NCBI GenBank assembly: GCA_018389105.1
Contig: JACATO010000049.1
Coordinates: 1,116,001-1,180,000 of the forward strand
Source: Nautilus pompilius
Lineage: Eukaryota; Mollusca; Cephalopoda; Nautilida; Nautilidae
Direction: 5' to 3'
Length of the DNA stretch: 64,000 nucleotides
Shown: positions 46,011 through 64,000 of the stretch, piece by piece
Numbering within the stretch: the first letter of the stretch is position 1
How the letters are laid out: each line of letters starts with the position of its first letter
Notes under the pieces: generated by a model
What the model was told of the DNA's origin: nothing
Databases searched by the model: none
The model's input: the letters and a program-made list of their open reading frames with translations, nothing else
Position numbers and translations under genes: made by a program

Positions 46011-48857
46011 AGGGTTATGATGTTATAGCATTTATTAGGTATTAATGCTCTTTTTTGGGGTGTAAATACTATATATGGAAACCTCAGAATTATTGGTCAG
46101 ATAGGAACACCAATTTTATATTTTTGACAAGGTATGCTGTTCAGGAAAACCTTACACTGAGACTTGTACAGATGAGAGAGAAACATCCAGCCCAAACCTG
46201 CAGCCTCCTAAATAACACTGCAGATGATGTCGATTGTATGCTCCTCCAATACTCCTCTTTTGATTTGTGGTATAAGTCCTGACCTACTGGGTTCAGAGGC
46301 ATTTTGAATATTTCAGCTTTAACTCTCTTCACTTCCTTTGGAATTTTGGTGTCCTTTTGGCACGTAACTTTCTGTATAGTTGCCAAAGCTCTCAATGGAA
46401 ACCGTAAAGGAAATCTCCCATTAAAAATATTTGTTCGTTTTAATCTAATAAAATGTAAATAGTTAAAGACTAGAATTCATTGAGGATTGTTCAGTAGTCC
46501 AAATTGTATTTTGCATTAAAACCATCTAAACATTTACATTTAACAGTTCGTTAAACTGGGTATTTGTCTTGAACATTTACTCCTTCAGTAAGTCAAAACC
46601 AGTTTCTTGGGCCGGTCCGGTGAGGCCTTACCTGTCTTATGGCATAAAAATAAAAGTTTTCTAACATTGCCTTTCAAACCAGATAGTATTTCACTACAGT
46701 TGTTTCTCATAACAAGTTTTTATAAACTGTTAACATCAAATGCAGTATAATTCTGAATTTAATAGACTGCTATAATTTACACAAAATTACATTTGCAAAA
46801 AAATTTCAAGTTTCCTGCAGTATGCAAATTTTAATTTCGCTTTAAAATTTTCAGAAAAACTTGCATTCTATGATGTAAAATCCATCTACAGCATAAAAGT
46901 CTGGAATTTATTGAAAACAATGAAACTCCTTTCCAGAGATAGACATTACACACACACAGATGATAGTGAGTAGAAGAGAGTCATTCAGTCATATGTGCAC
47001 CTTCCATTTCCCCTCTCTGTTAGGTACCTAATGTGTAGAGGATGGATGATCTAGATGTGGTATTTTGTTTTTAAAAAAGCTTGTTTGTTTTGTAATCTCA
47101 GATGGACAAAAACAGCTTTCAATTACATATTATTTCAAAATTGGTACTTAAAATTTTCAAAATATGTGAATGTCTTTTACCGTTTTTCTTTTTTAGCAAA
47201 ACTGGCAAAGAAATTAGTCTTTGAAGAAGCACGATGCTAACAGAGGAGATCTTTTTTTAAGTTTGCTGTCGCTGGACAAGCAATAACCTAGCCAAACCCT
47301 TTCATTTGCATGCATTCTGCCAGGGGTTAGAAATATCATTTTATTTGTGGCTCTCGCACTTTTGTATAAATAATCACTAGTATGTTTGACTATGGGAAAT
47401 TAAAAATGTTCGCATAAATTAACTTGACTAGATTTTACAGGCAGAGTGACTCGCACAAGGCATACAAATGCAGCGAGCCAACTTAACTTTATATGCAGCA
47501 CTCTGATTGATAACTTTGTACGGTCGAGTCACATTGTGTGCCAAAACTCGCATAAACAATGCCTGCTACCAGCCTCAGTAGATGGGTTACATGGTGATAG
47601 TGGTTGGCTGCATTTTTTTTTAAAACATTAAAAAAAGAATTATTTTCCTTTGTGTCCTTAAGGAAGTGTGAAAGTGTGTTCTTCTATAAAGTTGGTGTTC
47701 AGAGATTTCTTGGCGATGTGAAGAAAGTGAGAAGAAGATGATAAATTATAGCTCTGGGTGATGATATATAGGAAGGAGAAAGAAAAAAAAGGGGTTTTAA
47801 GGGTAAAGTGTTTTTGTTTTGTTTGATGATTTTAAAATGCACCCTCATACTAGCATCCAGAAGAAATCTTACAAGACATTTAAAATATAGTGATACAAGA
47901 GTAAAAACAATGAGAATTGTTGGGAAACACATCAGTATCAAAACAACATTCAAACTGTGAGCCGCGGAAGGAAAGTGTTTACTTCCTTGTCAGAAAAATT
48001 CAAAAATAGATGCATGTGAAAAGTGATCAAAGCATTCTCAGTACCATTTTTTGACCCTACGAGTATTAATACATAAGCGATGTCACGTGGGTCATCTCAG
48101 ATATGTGTTCCCTTGGGGGCATGTCTGGTAACTTGGCAGCTGGCCTAAATAAAGAAGCCACCTGTTGATTGTGACAGATGCATCATTTAGGCTGAAGCAT
48201 TCCAAGAGCCCTGTTTCTCTTTGTCTTGTCACTCTGGCCATTCCTCTAGCAGCTTTTGGTGAGAACCTGCCTAATTGCATCATCCAACTTTGCCACTGTG
48301 GCACATAACATCATCACATGTGGAAAAGCTCATTATGCCAGACTTGCTGGAGGAATGAACAAAAACCTAGAATCTGAAACTTAGTATTTTCAAAAAAACA
48401 CATGACCTGGTGGTGGTGGCAGCGGCATTTTCCTGGTTTATATATAAACAGGACAACTCTAAGTAGTAGTGTTTTAATGTTTCTAAAACCCATTAGTTTT
48501 TGATAGCCACTGATTTAGACAAGTACCCCTCAGAATATTACTTTGACTCCTTGTTATTTGAAATTTTGAATATAAAAAGAAATGGAAAAAATAGTTGTAG
48601 GCAACTAAGCCTAATAGTTTTTAATTTTTTAATCTATAGAAAAAATTCTGCTATTTTTTTAAAAAAAGACTTCATAAGTTATGCACAGCCAATAAAACAA
48701 AAACATAAAAGTAAAGTAAGCAAACTTTTTAAAAAAAGATGTCCAACATATTAAGTAACTAGAAAAAAACTTTAAAAAATTCTGAGGACTGGTTTAGTTT
48801 GGTTTATATAAAAGGGTCAGAAAGCTATAGTATAGTGGTTTGTAGAGTTCTGAAATA
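46011..48857. other. Intergenic region, no recognised gene
   Basis: AT-rich. Minus-strand frames at 46141-46395 (84 codons) and 48092-48304 (70 codons) read like ordinary protein but match no family I recognise and lack splice context. I do not annotate them as genes. Confidence 0.4.
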
Positions 48858-48940
48858 CAGTGATACCCTACTTTGCATGAAAGGTAGATACTTGACAATT
48901 TTGGGCTAAGTGAAATTCATGCTGAATGGGATTATTAATA

Positions 48941-50211
48941 TTAGGTCCTTACAAAAGTTTTGTTGGTTTTTTACTGCAAAAATGCGACTTCATATCGTTG
49001 CTGAACATGAAGTTTATTAATCGAAGTAAGTTCCATTACAATCAATACACTTCTGCTAATGAGTCACAAGCGCATTCATACCTTTTTGAAAAAAATCTGG
49101 ATTTCTGAAGTCGATAAACTGTTGGAAGGCAGTTTCAATTGCTGCTTGGTTGGAGAGAGATTTCATATGGAGAATGCTGTCGAGGTGTTTGAAAAGATGA
49201 TAGACTTTTGGAGAAAGGTCTGGTGAATAGGCTGGATGAAGGAGAACTTTGTACCCCAATGTGTTCAGTTTCTGAAGAGACACTTTTGCAACATGAAGAC
49301 AAGCATTGTCGAAGAGCAGGATTGGGACTCTTCGATTTCCCAATGGCAGCCGGTTGTCATTGGGAGAGTTTCTGATGAACAACGTTTAATTCACAGCAGT
49401 ACCTTTCAGCTGTGATGGTTTCGCCAGGTTGCAAGCAGTTATAGTGAATGACAACAGTTGCCATCCAACACAGTGGCCATGACTTTCTTTGGGTGGAGGC
49501 TGGGTTTTGGAATGTGGTTAGGCGCCTTATCAGCCACTGTGCTAATTGTCCGCAATTGTCATAGGGAATACATTTTTCATCACACGTAATGATTCAGTAA
49601 AGAAATGGGTTATTTTTGTTTCTTATGACAAGAAAAGAGCAGATCTCCCATCGATGATTTTGTTGTTGTTCATTTAACTTGTGAGACACCCACTTGTCAA
49701 GCCTTTTCACCCTGCCAATGACATCAAGAATCCAGGTGCAATGCTTATGTCAAGCTCTCCAGCATTTTCTCTCACTGTTTTTCTTGTATCAACTTCAACC
49801 AAGGCTTTCAGATGGTTGTCATCACAGCTGGAAGGACGTCCGCTATGTTCCTTATCTTCGAGGCTCACATCTCCTGATTGAAACCTTGCAAACCATCGTT
49901 GTACTGTGCACTCATTTTCTGTCCTCGCCCCATGCTTGCTTTATGTTACGAGTTGCCTCGCTCACTTTGTTGCCTATTTTGAACTTGTGTAGTAAAATGG
50001 CACGAACAACTTTTCTATCCATGGTTCACTCAGAACCGTGAAACAAATATCTATTTTATGATTTTGAAAAGGTAGGTTTTGCGTAATGTATGCCAAAGAA
50101 CACGCCACAAAACAATATATGACTTATTTACATACACCTTCACAGGCATGCAAAAAATGAACCCCAAATTAACATAATATATAAACCAACAAAACTTTTG
50201 TAATGACCTAA
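48941..50211 (-). mobile_element. Mariner nested inside Tigger
   Basis: 1271 bp, full length for mariner. The left end is TTAGGTCCTTACAAAAG and the right end is the inverse of TTAGGTCATTACAAAAG. TA is at 48939-48940; the right duplication appears mutated to TG (50212-50213). It is inserted close to the Tigger end that lies downstream of that element's minus-strand transposase. Confidence 0.92.
48990..50022 (-). pseudogene. Mariner transposase, frameshifted
   Basis: The start MDRKV lies at 50022 on the minus strand, followed by HTH blocks KVSEATRNIK and FQSGDVSLEDKE. Stops and frameshifts break the middle. The 49056-49382 piece keeps LLFDNACLHVAK (second Asp) and YSPDLSP, but the block that normally reads S-P-T-D-Y has S-P-K-V-Y, so the third catalytic Asp is lost. 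The protein is dead. Confidence 0.85.
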
Positions 50212-50355
50212 TGCTTTTTATTAAGCAGGATAAATTCCAAAGACCCAAAAACACAAGTGAAATATCTATATTAATGCACCGTTAACCTGAAGAAAACTAC
50301 AGTAAATGAATACTACCAATTTAAAAAAATCAATATTATTAGTAGTTTTATTTTA

Positions 50356-51900
50356 ATCTTCCTGCTGTAACGTCCCAGGCTGAGGCTCTTTGGAAGAGGA
50401 TAGTGTCTTGAAGAAGGCATCAAGTGTGAGCTGCATCACTTTCCTCTTACAGTCACATCATTTCTTCATAGCAGGAAACACTTTGGTTGATGATCTTCCT
50501 GACAGCAGAGATGTGTTCCCAATCATCATCATACTGCTCCAAAAGATTCAGACCTGAATTTAGAAGAGTCACACTTGAAGTACTTTGGTGGTGAGGACAT
50601 TTTCAGCTGGAGTCTCATCAGTATCTATTTCCTCAGCCTGCATATCATGCTGATCCAGCTCCATGTTGCTCAGAGGCTTTTGTGAGACTGCAGCAGCTCT
50701 TCCACATCCTCCACCTCTTCAAATCCAGCAGTGTTAGCCAACAGTGAGATTTCATTAGTGATTGCTGGCAAATTATCCTCAAATCCATCAAAGTTATTAA
50801 TGTCTAGCCACAATTTATGCCAAACATCTTTCATACAGTTTGAAGTGACTTCCTTCCAAGACTCATCAATGCTATTGATAGCCTTCATTATGCTATTACG
50901 CTTTCCACCAGTCCCTCATGTATTGTTTATCCTTCCTATCAATGTCTTTAACAGGCTGACTAAAGGTACAGCATAAATAGTAAGCCTTGAAGACAGAGAT
51001 GGCACCCTGGTCCATGGGCTGCAGCAGGGAAGCTGTGTTGGGTGGAAGAAACATGACCTCAACTGGGAAATCAGGTTGAAATGTGTCAAGGGTTTGTGAG
51101 TGGTCTGGGTCATTGTCCAGGAGTAACAATGTCTTTGATTCAAATCCATTTTTATCACAATAATTCTTGAAAGCTGGGCAGAAACAATGAATGAACATGT
51201 TTCAAAAACATCCATAGTTACCAAAGCCTTACAACTTGACTGTTAGATGACAGGCAGCATCCCCCTTCATAGCTTATGGTACACAAGAGAAGATTTTAAC
51301 TTCAAGTCACCTGAAACATTGCCACTAAGGAGTGTACGGGTGTGAGGTGGTCTTTCGATGCTTTAAAGCCAGAGATGCGCACCTCTCTTCCTTTGAAATG
51401 AACAAGCGCAATGGCATCCTCTTCCAAAAAAAGTTCTGTCATGTCTACGTTAAAAACAAGGTTTGGATGATAATTTCTATTTTTCAAAATTGCCTTAAAT
51501 GCTTCAGGGACCTGACCAAATACCTTCTCATCTGTGTTCGCAGATATGCAGATTAGAGTGGTTCTTAAAGCAACTAAACCACCCTCAAATGGCCATAAAT
51601 GTTTCTGTAGTTGATTCCTCTTCTTTCTGTTTTTCCAGGTCACCAAATAAAGTTTTTGCCTTTGAAAGAATCACTGCTAAAAGTCTATCCATTTTCTCCA
51701 TGTCAGTGCATTTATGATTAGCAGTGACTGGAGTGGCAGACTGGCCTGCTGCTATGATTTTTTGTCCTTATTTTTTATAATTGTGCTCCCATTGGCTAAT
51801 AATAACTTTGGCCCCAACAAATTGGTGCAGGGGGCTATAGGCCCAATGAGAGATTTATGAAGGCAGGCCGCTTTGCATAAAACGAGGGGGTTGTTACATT
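50356..51900 (-). pseudogene. Tigger transposase relic
   Basis: Minus-strand blocks in order: NGSTIIKNKDKK (end of the N-terminal HTH, near 51770), MEKMDRLL (near 51690), FNVDMTELFLEEDA with SGFKASKDHLTP (near 51330-51470), LLLLDNDPDHSQ (near 51120), FLPPNTASLLQPMDQGAISV (near 51000-51060), SIDESWKEV, DVEELLQSH (near 50690), and a final QLTLDAFFK (near 50440). FNVDMTE corresponds to the usual N-V-D-E-T block and has lost its Glu. Several stops and frame changes are present. Confidence 0.88.
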
Positions 51901-52478
51901 GAGGGTGGGCAGACCCGGACCCACACAATGCCCACCCATGCCGCCAGGACTGTTCATGCCCCACTGAAGGAGTGCCTAGTGCCAATTCCACATGCGTCAA
52001 AACTTAAAATCTAACATCAATGCTATTGTTCTTATGCTTTGTTGTTTTTTGGTTCACCCTCTGCACTGTCACTTGCTACATGTTTAAGACCCATGTTTAG
52101 GTAAATTGGCCACATTTTATCAATTAAAATAGGTAAAATAATTAATAATTGAACAAAGCAGACCTAACTGACATGATGACTGACTTCCTCAAAGGGGAGT
52201 AATCCAGACTGCATTTGAATTTATGGCATGTGTGCTCCATTTAAGTTTTTTACTTGCTTTGTGTATTTTAATCATTTGTTTATTTTTTAATTATCGAAGA
52301 AAAACGATGATTTCTTTAAAAATGTATTATATAACTTTGAGGCGATTGTGTTCATTTTTGTTTTGTTAACTTTTGAACCTTTTTCCTACATGTATATTTA
52401 TTTATTTTTAAAAAAATAAAAAATTTGTGGTATAGCAAATCTTCATGCAACTGGGTTGTGCAAAGTGAGCTATTATTG

Positions 52479-52998
52479 TATTCATAAAGGAGGATGTTTA
52501 AAAACTGGTGGAGACAGTCACAAGTAATGCTAATGATTCCAACCATGCACAATTCTGTTACTAAAGAAATATTGTTAAATACTGGAAGATGTCTGCACTA
52601 GTTTAGTAAATATGTTTAAGACAGAATTGTTAGACGATACCTAAGGCTCTACACTATTCAAAGAGTAAATGGTCGCATAGTGTACAATCTTTTTGAACAT
52701 TTATTTTACACACATTAGTATAATAAATACTTTTAAAATAACAGTAAATTATAATCTGAGCTCTTTTTAACAACAGCTGCACACCCTTGAAAACCTGTAA
52801 GAACAATAGAAGCCCTATGTATTGATAAATTCCACCCTAACCTCAACAAACAAGTCCAACCTCTGAATCTGATGTCATATCTCAATATTTTAACCTTTGA
52901 AGATAGCTAATGTTTGATCCTTGTTGTACCTATCAGATATTGTATGTATATAAACCCAAGTTTTCCTTACTTACTCCATGCCTAATGATGGTCTAACT
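52479..52998. other. Non-coding stretch
   Basis: AT-rich sequence between the Tigger element and a hAT-type MITE. No feature could be supported. Confidence 0.4.
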
Positions 52999-53328
52999 CA
53001 GGGTTTCTTAAACTTTTTAGTTTGTGGCCCCTTTAAGTCTAAATAAGAAAAATAAAAGATGTGGCATGATATGTAATTAAGACCGCAAACTTTGATGTAC
53101 CACATGCATATTCACCCTGATCGACTCAAAGTTCAGGAAGGTTGTTACTTACCACAACAACACAGTAACTCAAAAGAAACTAGCCAAAGAACTGAACAAG
53201 GGCCCACTATTAACGGTAATTTAGTTTGAATCATACGCCTGACAGTAAAAATTTGTTTGCCCACCCCCCATGGCCTATTCACTGTGTGGCCCGCTAATAG
53301 GCTATATGGCTCACATTGAGAAATGCTG
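52999..53328. mobile_element. hAT-type MITE, old
   Basis: 330 bp. The left end is CAGGGTTTCTTAAACTTTTT and the right end read inward is CAGCATTTCTCAATGTGAGC. Flanking 8-mers GTCTAACT and ATCTGATT differ only by three transitions, consistent with an aged 8-bp duplication. No transposase was seen. It is unrelated in sequence to the MITE at 17910. Confidence 0.7.
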
Positions 53329-53810
53329 ATCTGATTAAAAACATTTGTATAAACTGCAAACATAAAACTAGCTTGTCGTCTTAACAATAAAATAATAATT
53401 TTTTTAGTAATTTTTATAACAAAGTAAAAGGCGTTTTACTTTTTTTTAGTAATTTTCATTCTCTGTAAATATTAGAATATATTTACGCATATTTTACCTG
53501 GACTGTTTGTTTGTTCGCGTGGAGTTCCTGTGCCATAGTGACATTCTGTTACTTCAGCAGTGAAGTAAACGACAAAATTTCTTGCGCTATAGCGGAAAGG
53601 TGGAAAGATGCTGCTTTCGTGACAAGATTCGCTCCTATTCAGGCCGGTCGGCATGGTGGTTCAGTCTTCTTAAGTCTTCTTTGTAGCCCTTTTTAAGTAT
53701 GAAGTCCGTCTGGAATAACTCTTGCGCGTTTCAGTTCGAATAGAGAGGTGTGCTGTTGACGAGCCCTGCTCTCACACCTCCAACCAGTGCACATCTATTA
53801 CCTGACGCGA

Positions 53811-53848
<38 letters not shown>
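53811..53848. repeat. (ATT)n microsatellite
   Basis: About twelve uninterrupted ATT copies within the region upstream of ATG5 exon 1. Confidence 0.9.
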
Positions 53849-54004
53849 CATGATCATCATCTTGTGAGTTAGGTGTCAGGGTGTTAATGCGAAAAAAAGA
53901 GGATTATATTGATATGCGATGTGTTTTCAGGGAGCATAGAATGCTCTTGTTCCTGGACACTCGGCGATGAAGTGAGAGACGCCGGGCTGCTGGCTACCAG
54001 GACA

Positions 54005-62115
<8,111 letters not shown>

Positions 62116-62315
62116 ATGTCAAGACCACTGAATTAACTTTTCAAGCATCATGAGTTTATTGGTACATTTTGGTAGTTACTTGAGAAAAGCAAGTAAAAGT
62201 GATGTTGTATTGCCTGACCATGGTTACAATGTAATCATTAAACAAATTTTTTTTCTTTTCAGATATGCATGAAATTTTTTAAAAATGAAGTTATTCATAC
62301 TGATTATTTAAAAGA

Positions 62316-62321
62316 AATAAA
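62316..62321 (+). terminator. ATG5 poly(A) signal candidate
   Basis: AATAAA about 200 bp after the ATG5 stop, just before the SINE insertion. Confidence 0.6.
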
Positions 62322-62336
62322 AATAAATATCTTTTA

Positions 62337-62602
62337 ATATTTTTTTTTTCATTGGTAGTTTCTACAAGGTGCAGCAGTTATCTGCTAATCCTGCACCACA
62401 AAGGGCCAAGAACTGTTGACTTTGGCAGGAAAATTCCCTACTAGAACTTTTCACTTTTATGTATGGGAGGAAACATGTAACCAGCTGGTGGAGAAGAAAC
62501 CATGACAAAAACTGTTTACTAAATTGAGTAGGCCTCTACCAGGTTTCGAACTTTGGCCCCTCAATCTTGGCAGTCAAGTAGCCTAACTACTGGCTCCCTC
62601 AA
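62337..62602 (-). mobile_element. tRNA-derived SINE
   Basis: On the minus strand the element starts near 62600 with an A-box-like AGCCAGTAGTTAGG and a B-box AAAGTTCGAAACCTGG. A conserved body block follows (CTCCACCAGC, TTTCCTCCCATAC), and it ends in an A-rich tail at the left edge. ATCTTTTA flanks both sides (62329-62336 and 62603-62610), an 8-bp target-site duplication. A related copy is at 45845-46010. Confidence 0.82.
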
Positions 62603-63243
62603 ATCTTTTAGTTGAAAGTGAATAATTTTTACTTTTCTATAAAAAATGTTCTCTTTCTGCTTTTTAAGCTGTATCATGGCGTATTAGGAAAACCTGAATT
62701 ATCGTTTAAAAGGAAAGATATTTTAATATCAATTAAAGGAAAATGCAAATTTAAGATTTTTTTTTTTTTCAAAGTGAAAGTGTGACATAATCTCTATCTC
62801 AAGAGTTAGCTCCCTGTACCCAGCTCCTGACAGTTTCGAAATAATAGCAAAATCCATCTTTAGGTCATACTTATATAGCTTGACTGTGCCCTTGATGACC
62901 ATTTCTACATGTTTGCTTTTGAATATTTATAATTGAGTAGTGAGACTTGTTGTCATGATTTATAAGGCCTTGGATATGTGTTAGATTTCAAATTGTCATG
63001 TTTTAAAAGTTTTGTGATAATTTTCCATTATGTTAATGTGATAATATTATGCAAATTCAACAGGTATAATTTGACTTTATTTAGCAAAATTAGAAAATTT
63101 TAGGGTGATGCAGAACTTTTGGCTACAGCTATAGATTATCTAGTCAGCAATTTCACGGAAAATGTCTGAGACTCATAACATTGCAGGGTAATTTGTTCTG
63201 GTTGGTGTCTTCACTTTATTAAAAACTGAAATTTTAACTTTCT
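62603..63243. other. Downstream flank of ATG5
   Basis: No gene. A possible Tc1-type end (TAGCTGTAGCCAAAAG on the minus strand) lies near 63114-63132, without a recognisable partner. Confidence 0.35.
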
Positions 63244-63420
63244 ATGCACATTCAAAGAAAAGCAGCAAAACTCATCTTCAAAGGTTCTCTAAATAAAAAA
63301 GAAAAAGTACAGACTGCTAATAATCTACTATATAAAATTGTTCAGCTTAACATTTCTTCTGCAGTGTGTATTACAAGTTCAACCTACCATGTTTTGAATT
63401 CTATGGCATTTTTTAAATTT
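63244..63420 (+). mobile_element. Possible LINE reverse-transcriptase scrap
   Basis: The start of the open frame 63244-63534, MHIQRKAAKLIFKG and later NNLLYKI, is reminiscent of the I-Q-R-x-A-A-R segment near the C-terminus of LINE reverse transcriptases. Only a short match, no tail seen. Confidence 0.3.
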
Positions 63421-64000
63421 AGTTATTATTATTTTGCATGTGCACCTTGCTTGATTGAAATCAATTTTGACCTCTTGAACAAGTATTATTTTGCATCCTT
63501 TTTTGCTCAGATGCCTGTTAGTATTTCTCCATGAAGAATATAACCACTTTTAAATTGTCGTATTTATTGTCATATAGCAATCTCTTTTAATAAGAACTAA
63601 TTCCGATGTAATAAACAAATGGAAATATTTTCTTTTATGTATTTTAATTTTAAATAAGAACAACAACAACAATCAAATATATTTTGTGTTAGATTTGATT
63701 ATTTTTTTTTTAAAGTTTAGTTATTACACAGACAGCCTTAAATTTACAAGTTTCCCCCCCCCCCCCCAGGGAAGAGAAGTGCTTACCAAAACAAATCCCT
63801 TAACATATTTGCAATTTAGCATAATTCTGTTATCATCTTCATCCTTAATTTTTTTTTATTTCTGTGGAAAATTTAACCTATTATTCTGCAACTTTGGGAA
63901 CATTAAAAACAAAAGAGTACTATAGTAACATTATGTATAACAAGTGCAGCTACCGTAACCCCATTATCAAAGGTTGTTGCCATAGCTACTGGGGGATGAG
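63421..64000. other. Non-coding stretch to window end
   Basis: AT-rich with a (C)15 tract at about 63754-63768. No supported gene. Confidence 0.4.

Larger units (their letters stand above)
48858..52478 (-). mobile_element. Tigger (pogo-type) transposon, nest host
   Basis: The left end, CAGTGATACCCTACTTTGCA, is preceded by TA (48856-48857). The right end read inward is CAATAATAGCTCACTTTGCA, followed by TA (52479-52480). Subtracting the nested mariner (1271 bp plus 2-bp duplication) leaves about 2.35 kb, the normal size for Tigger. The transposase runs on the minus strand. It lies in the spacer between gene 2 and ATG5. Confidence 0.82.

Noticed and set aside
53909..54004. In-frame upstream ATG extending ATG5 by 32 residues
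   Set aside because: The extension has no counterpart in ATG5 proteins, whose start aligns with MAEDREILREVW at 54005.
63100..63132. Second Tc1 terminus (TAGCTGTAGCCAAAAG on the minus strand)
   Set aside because: No inverted partner or transposase found nearby; too short to call an element with confidence.

Overview
The window is animal nuclear DNA. It is AT-rich and gene-poor, with GT-AG introns up to about 11 kb, CpG-poor DNA broken by two CpG-rich patches, and many decayed DNA transposons plus SINE and LINE fragments. Gene content (ATG5; SUEL-lectin membrane proteins) and the repeat mix suggest an invertebrate, most likely a lophotrochozoan such as a mollusc. The phylum is an inference and not proven by the sequence.

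Three multi-exon protein genes, all on the + strand, could be assembled exon by exon. Each joined CDS keeps frame across every junction. (1) 13059-30179: a 613-residue single-pass membrane protein in six exons, with signal peptide, ten-cysteine SUEL-type (galactose-binding-lectin-like) domain, CUB-like domain, transmembrane helix and a 270-residue tyrosine-rich tail. (2) 33269-44229: a 317-residue tandem paralogue in five exons, with signal peptide, SUEL domain, S/T-rich stalk, transmembrane helix and an 84-residue tail ending in a PDZ-ligand-like S-H-V. The two genes share intron phases and a one-to-one match of the ten SUEL cysteines. (3) 54005-62115: ATG5, the autophagy E3 component, seven exons, 273 residues, with the ATG12-acceptor lysine at K131.

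The rest is mostly transposon debris. An unclassified DNA transposon with long imperfect terminal inverted repeats and a broken ERFHQD-type ORF lies at 2279-4818. A pogo-like transposase relic is at about 10890-11870. hAT-type non-autonomous elements are at 17910-18447 and 52999-53328. A Tc1 element (26551-27835) sits in an intron of gene 1, and an internally deleted mariner (36439-37518) sits in an intron of gene 2. Between gene 2 and ATG5 a Tigger element (48858-52478) contains a nested full-length mariner (48941-50211). Members of a tRNA-derived SINE family are at 45845-46010 and 62337-62602, and LINE 3' ends are near 42.6 and 45.1-45.4 kb.

The most interesting content is the tandem pair of SUEL receptors. 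Both cytoplasmic tails carry Y-x-N-hydrophobic motifs, two of them ITIM-like in gene 1, and both have secreted-side lectin folds. This suggests a small lineage-specific family of carbohydrate-sensing or adhesion receptors with signalling tails. The CpG-rich start of gene 2 exon 2 contrasts sharply with its AT-rich paralogue and may mark a second promoter.
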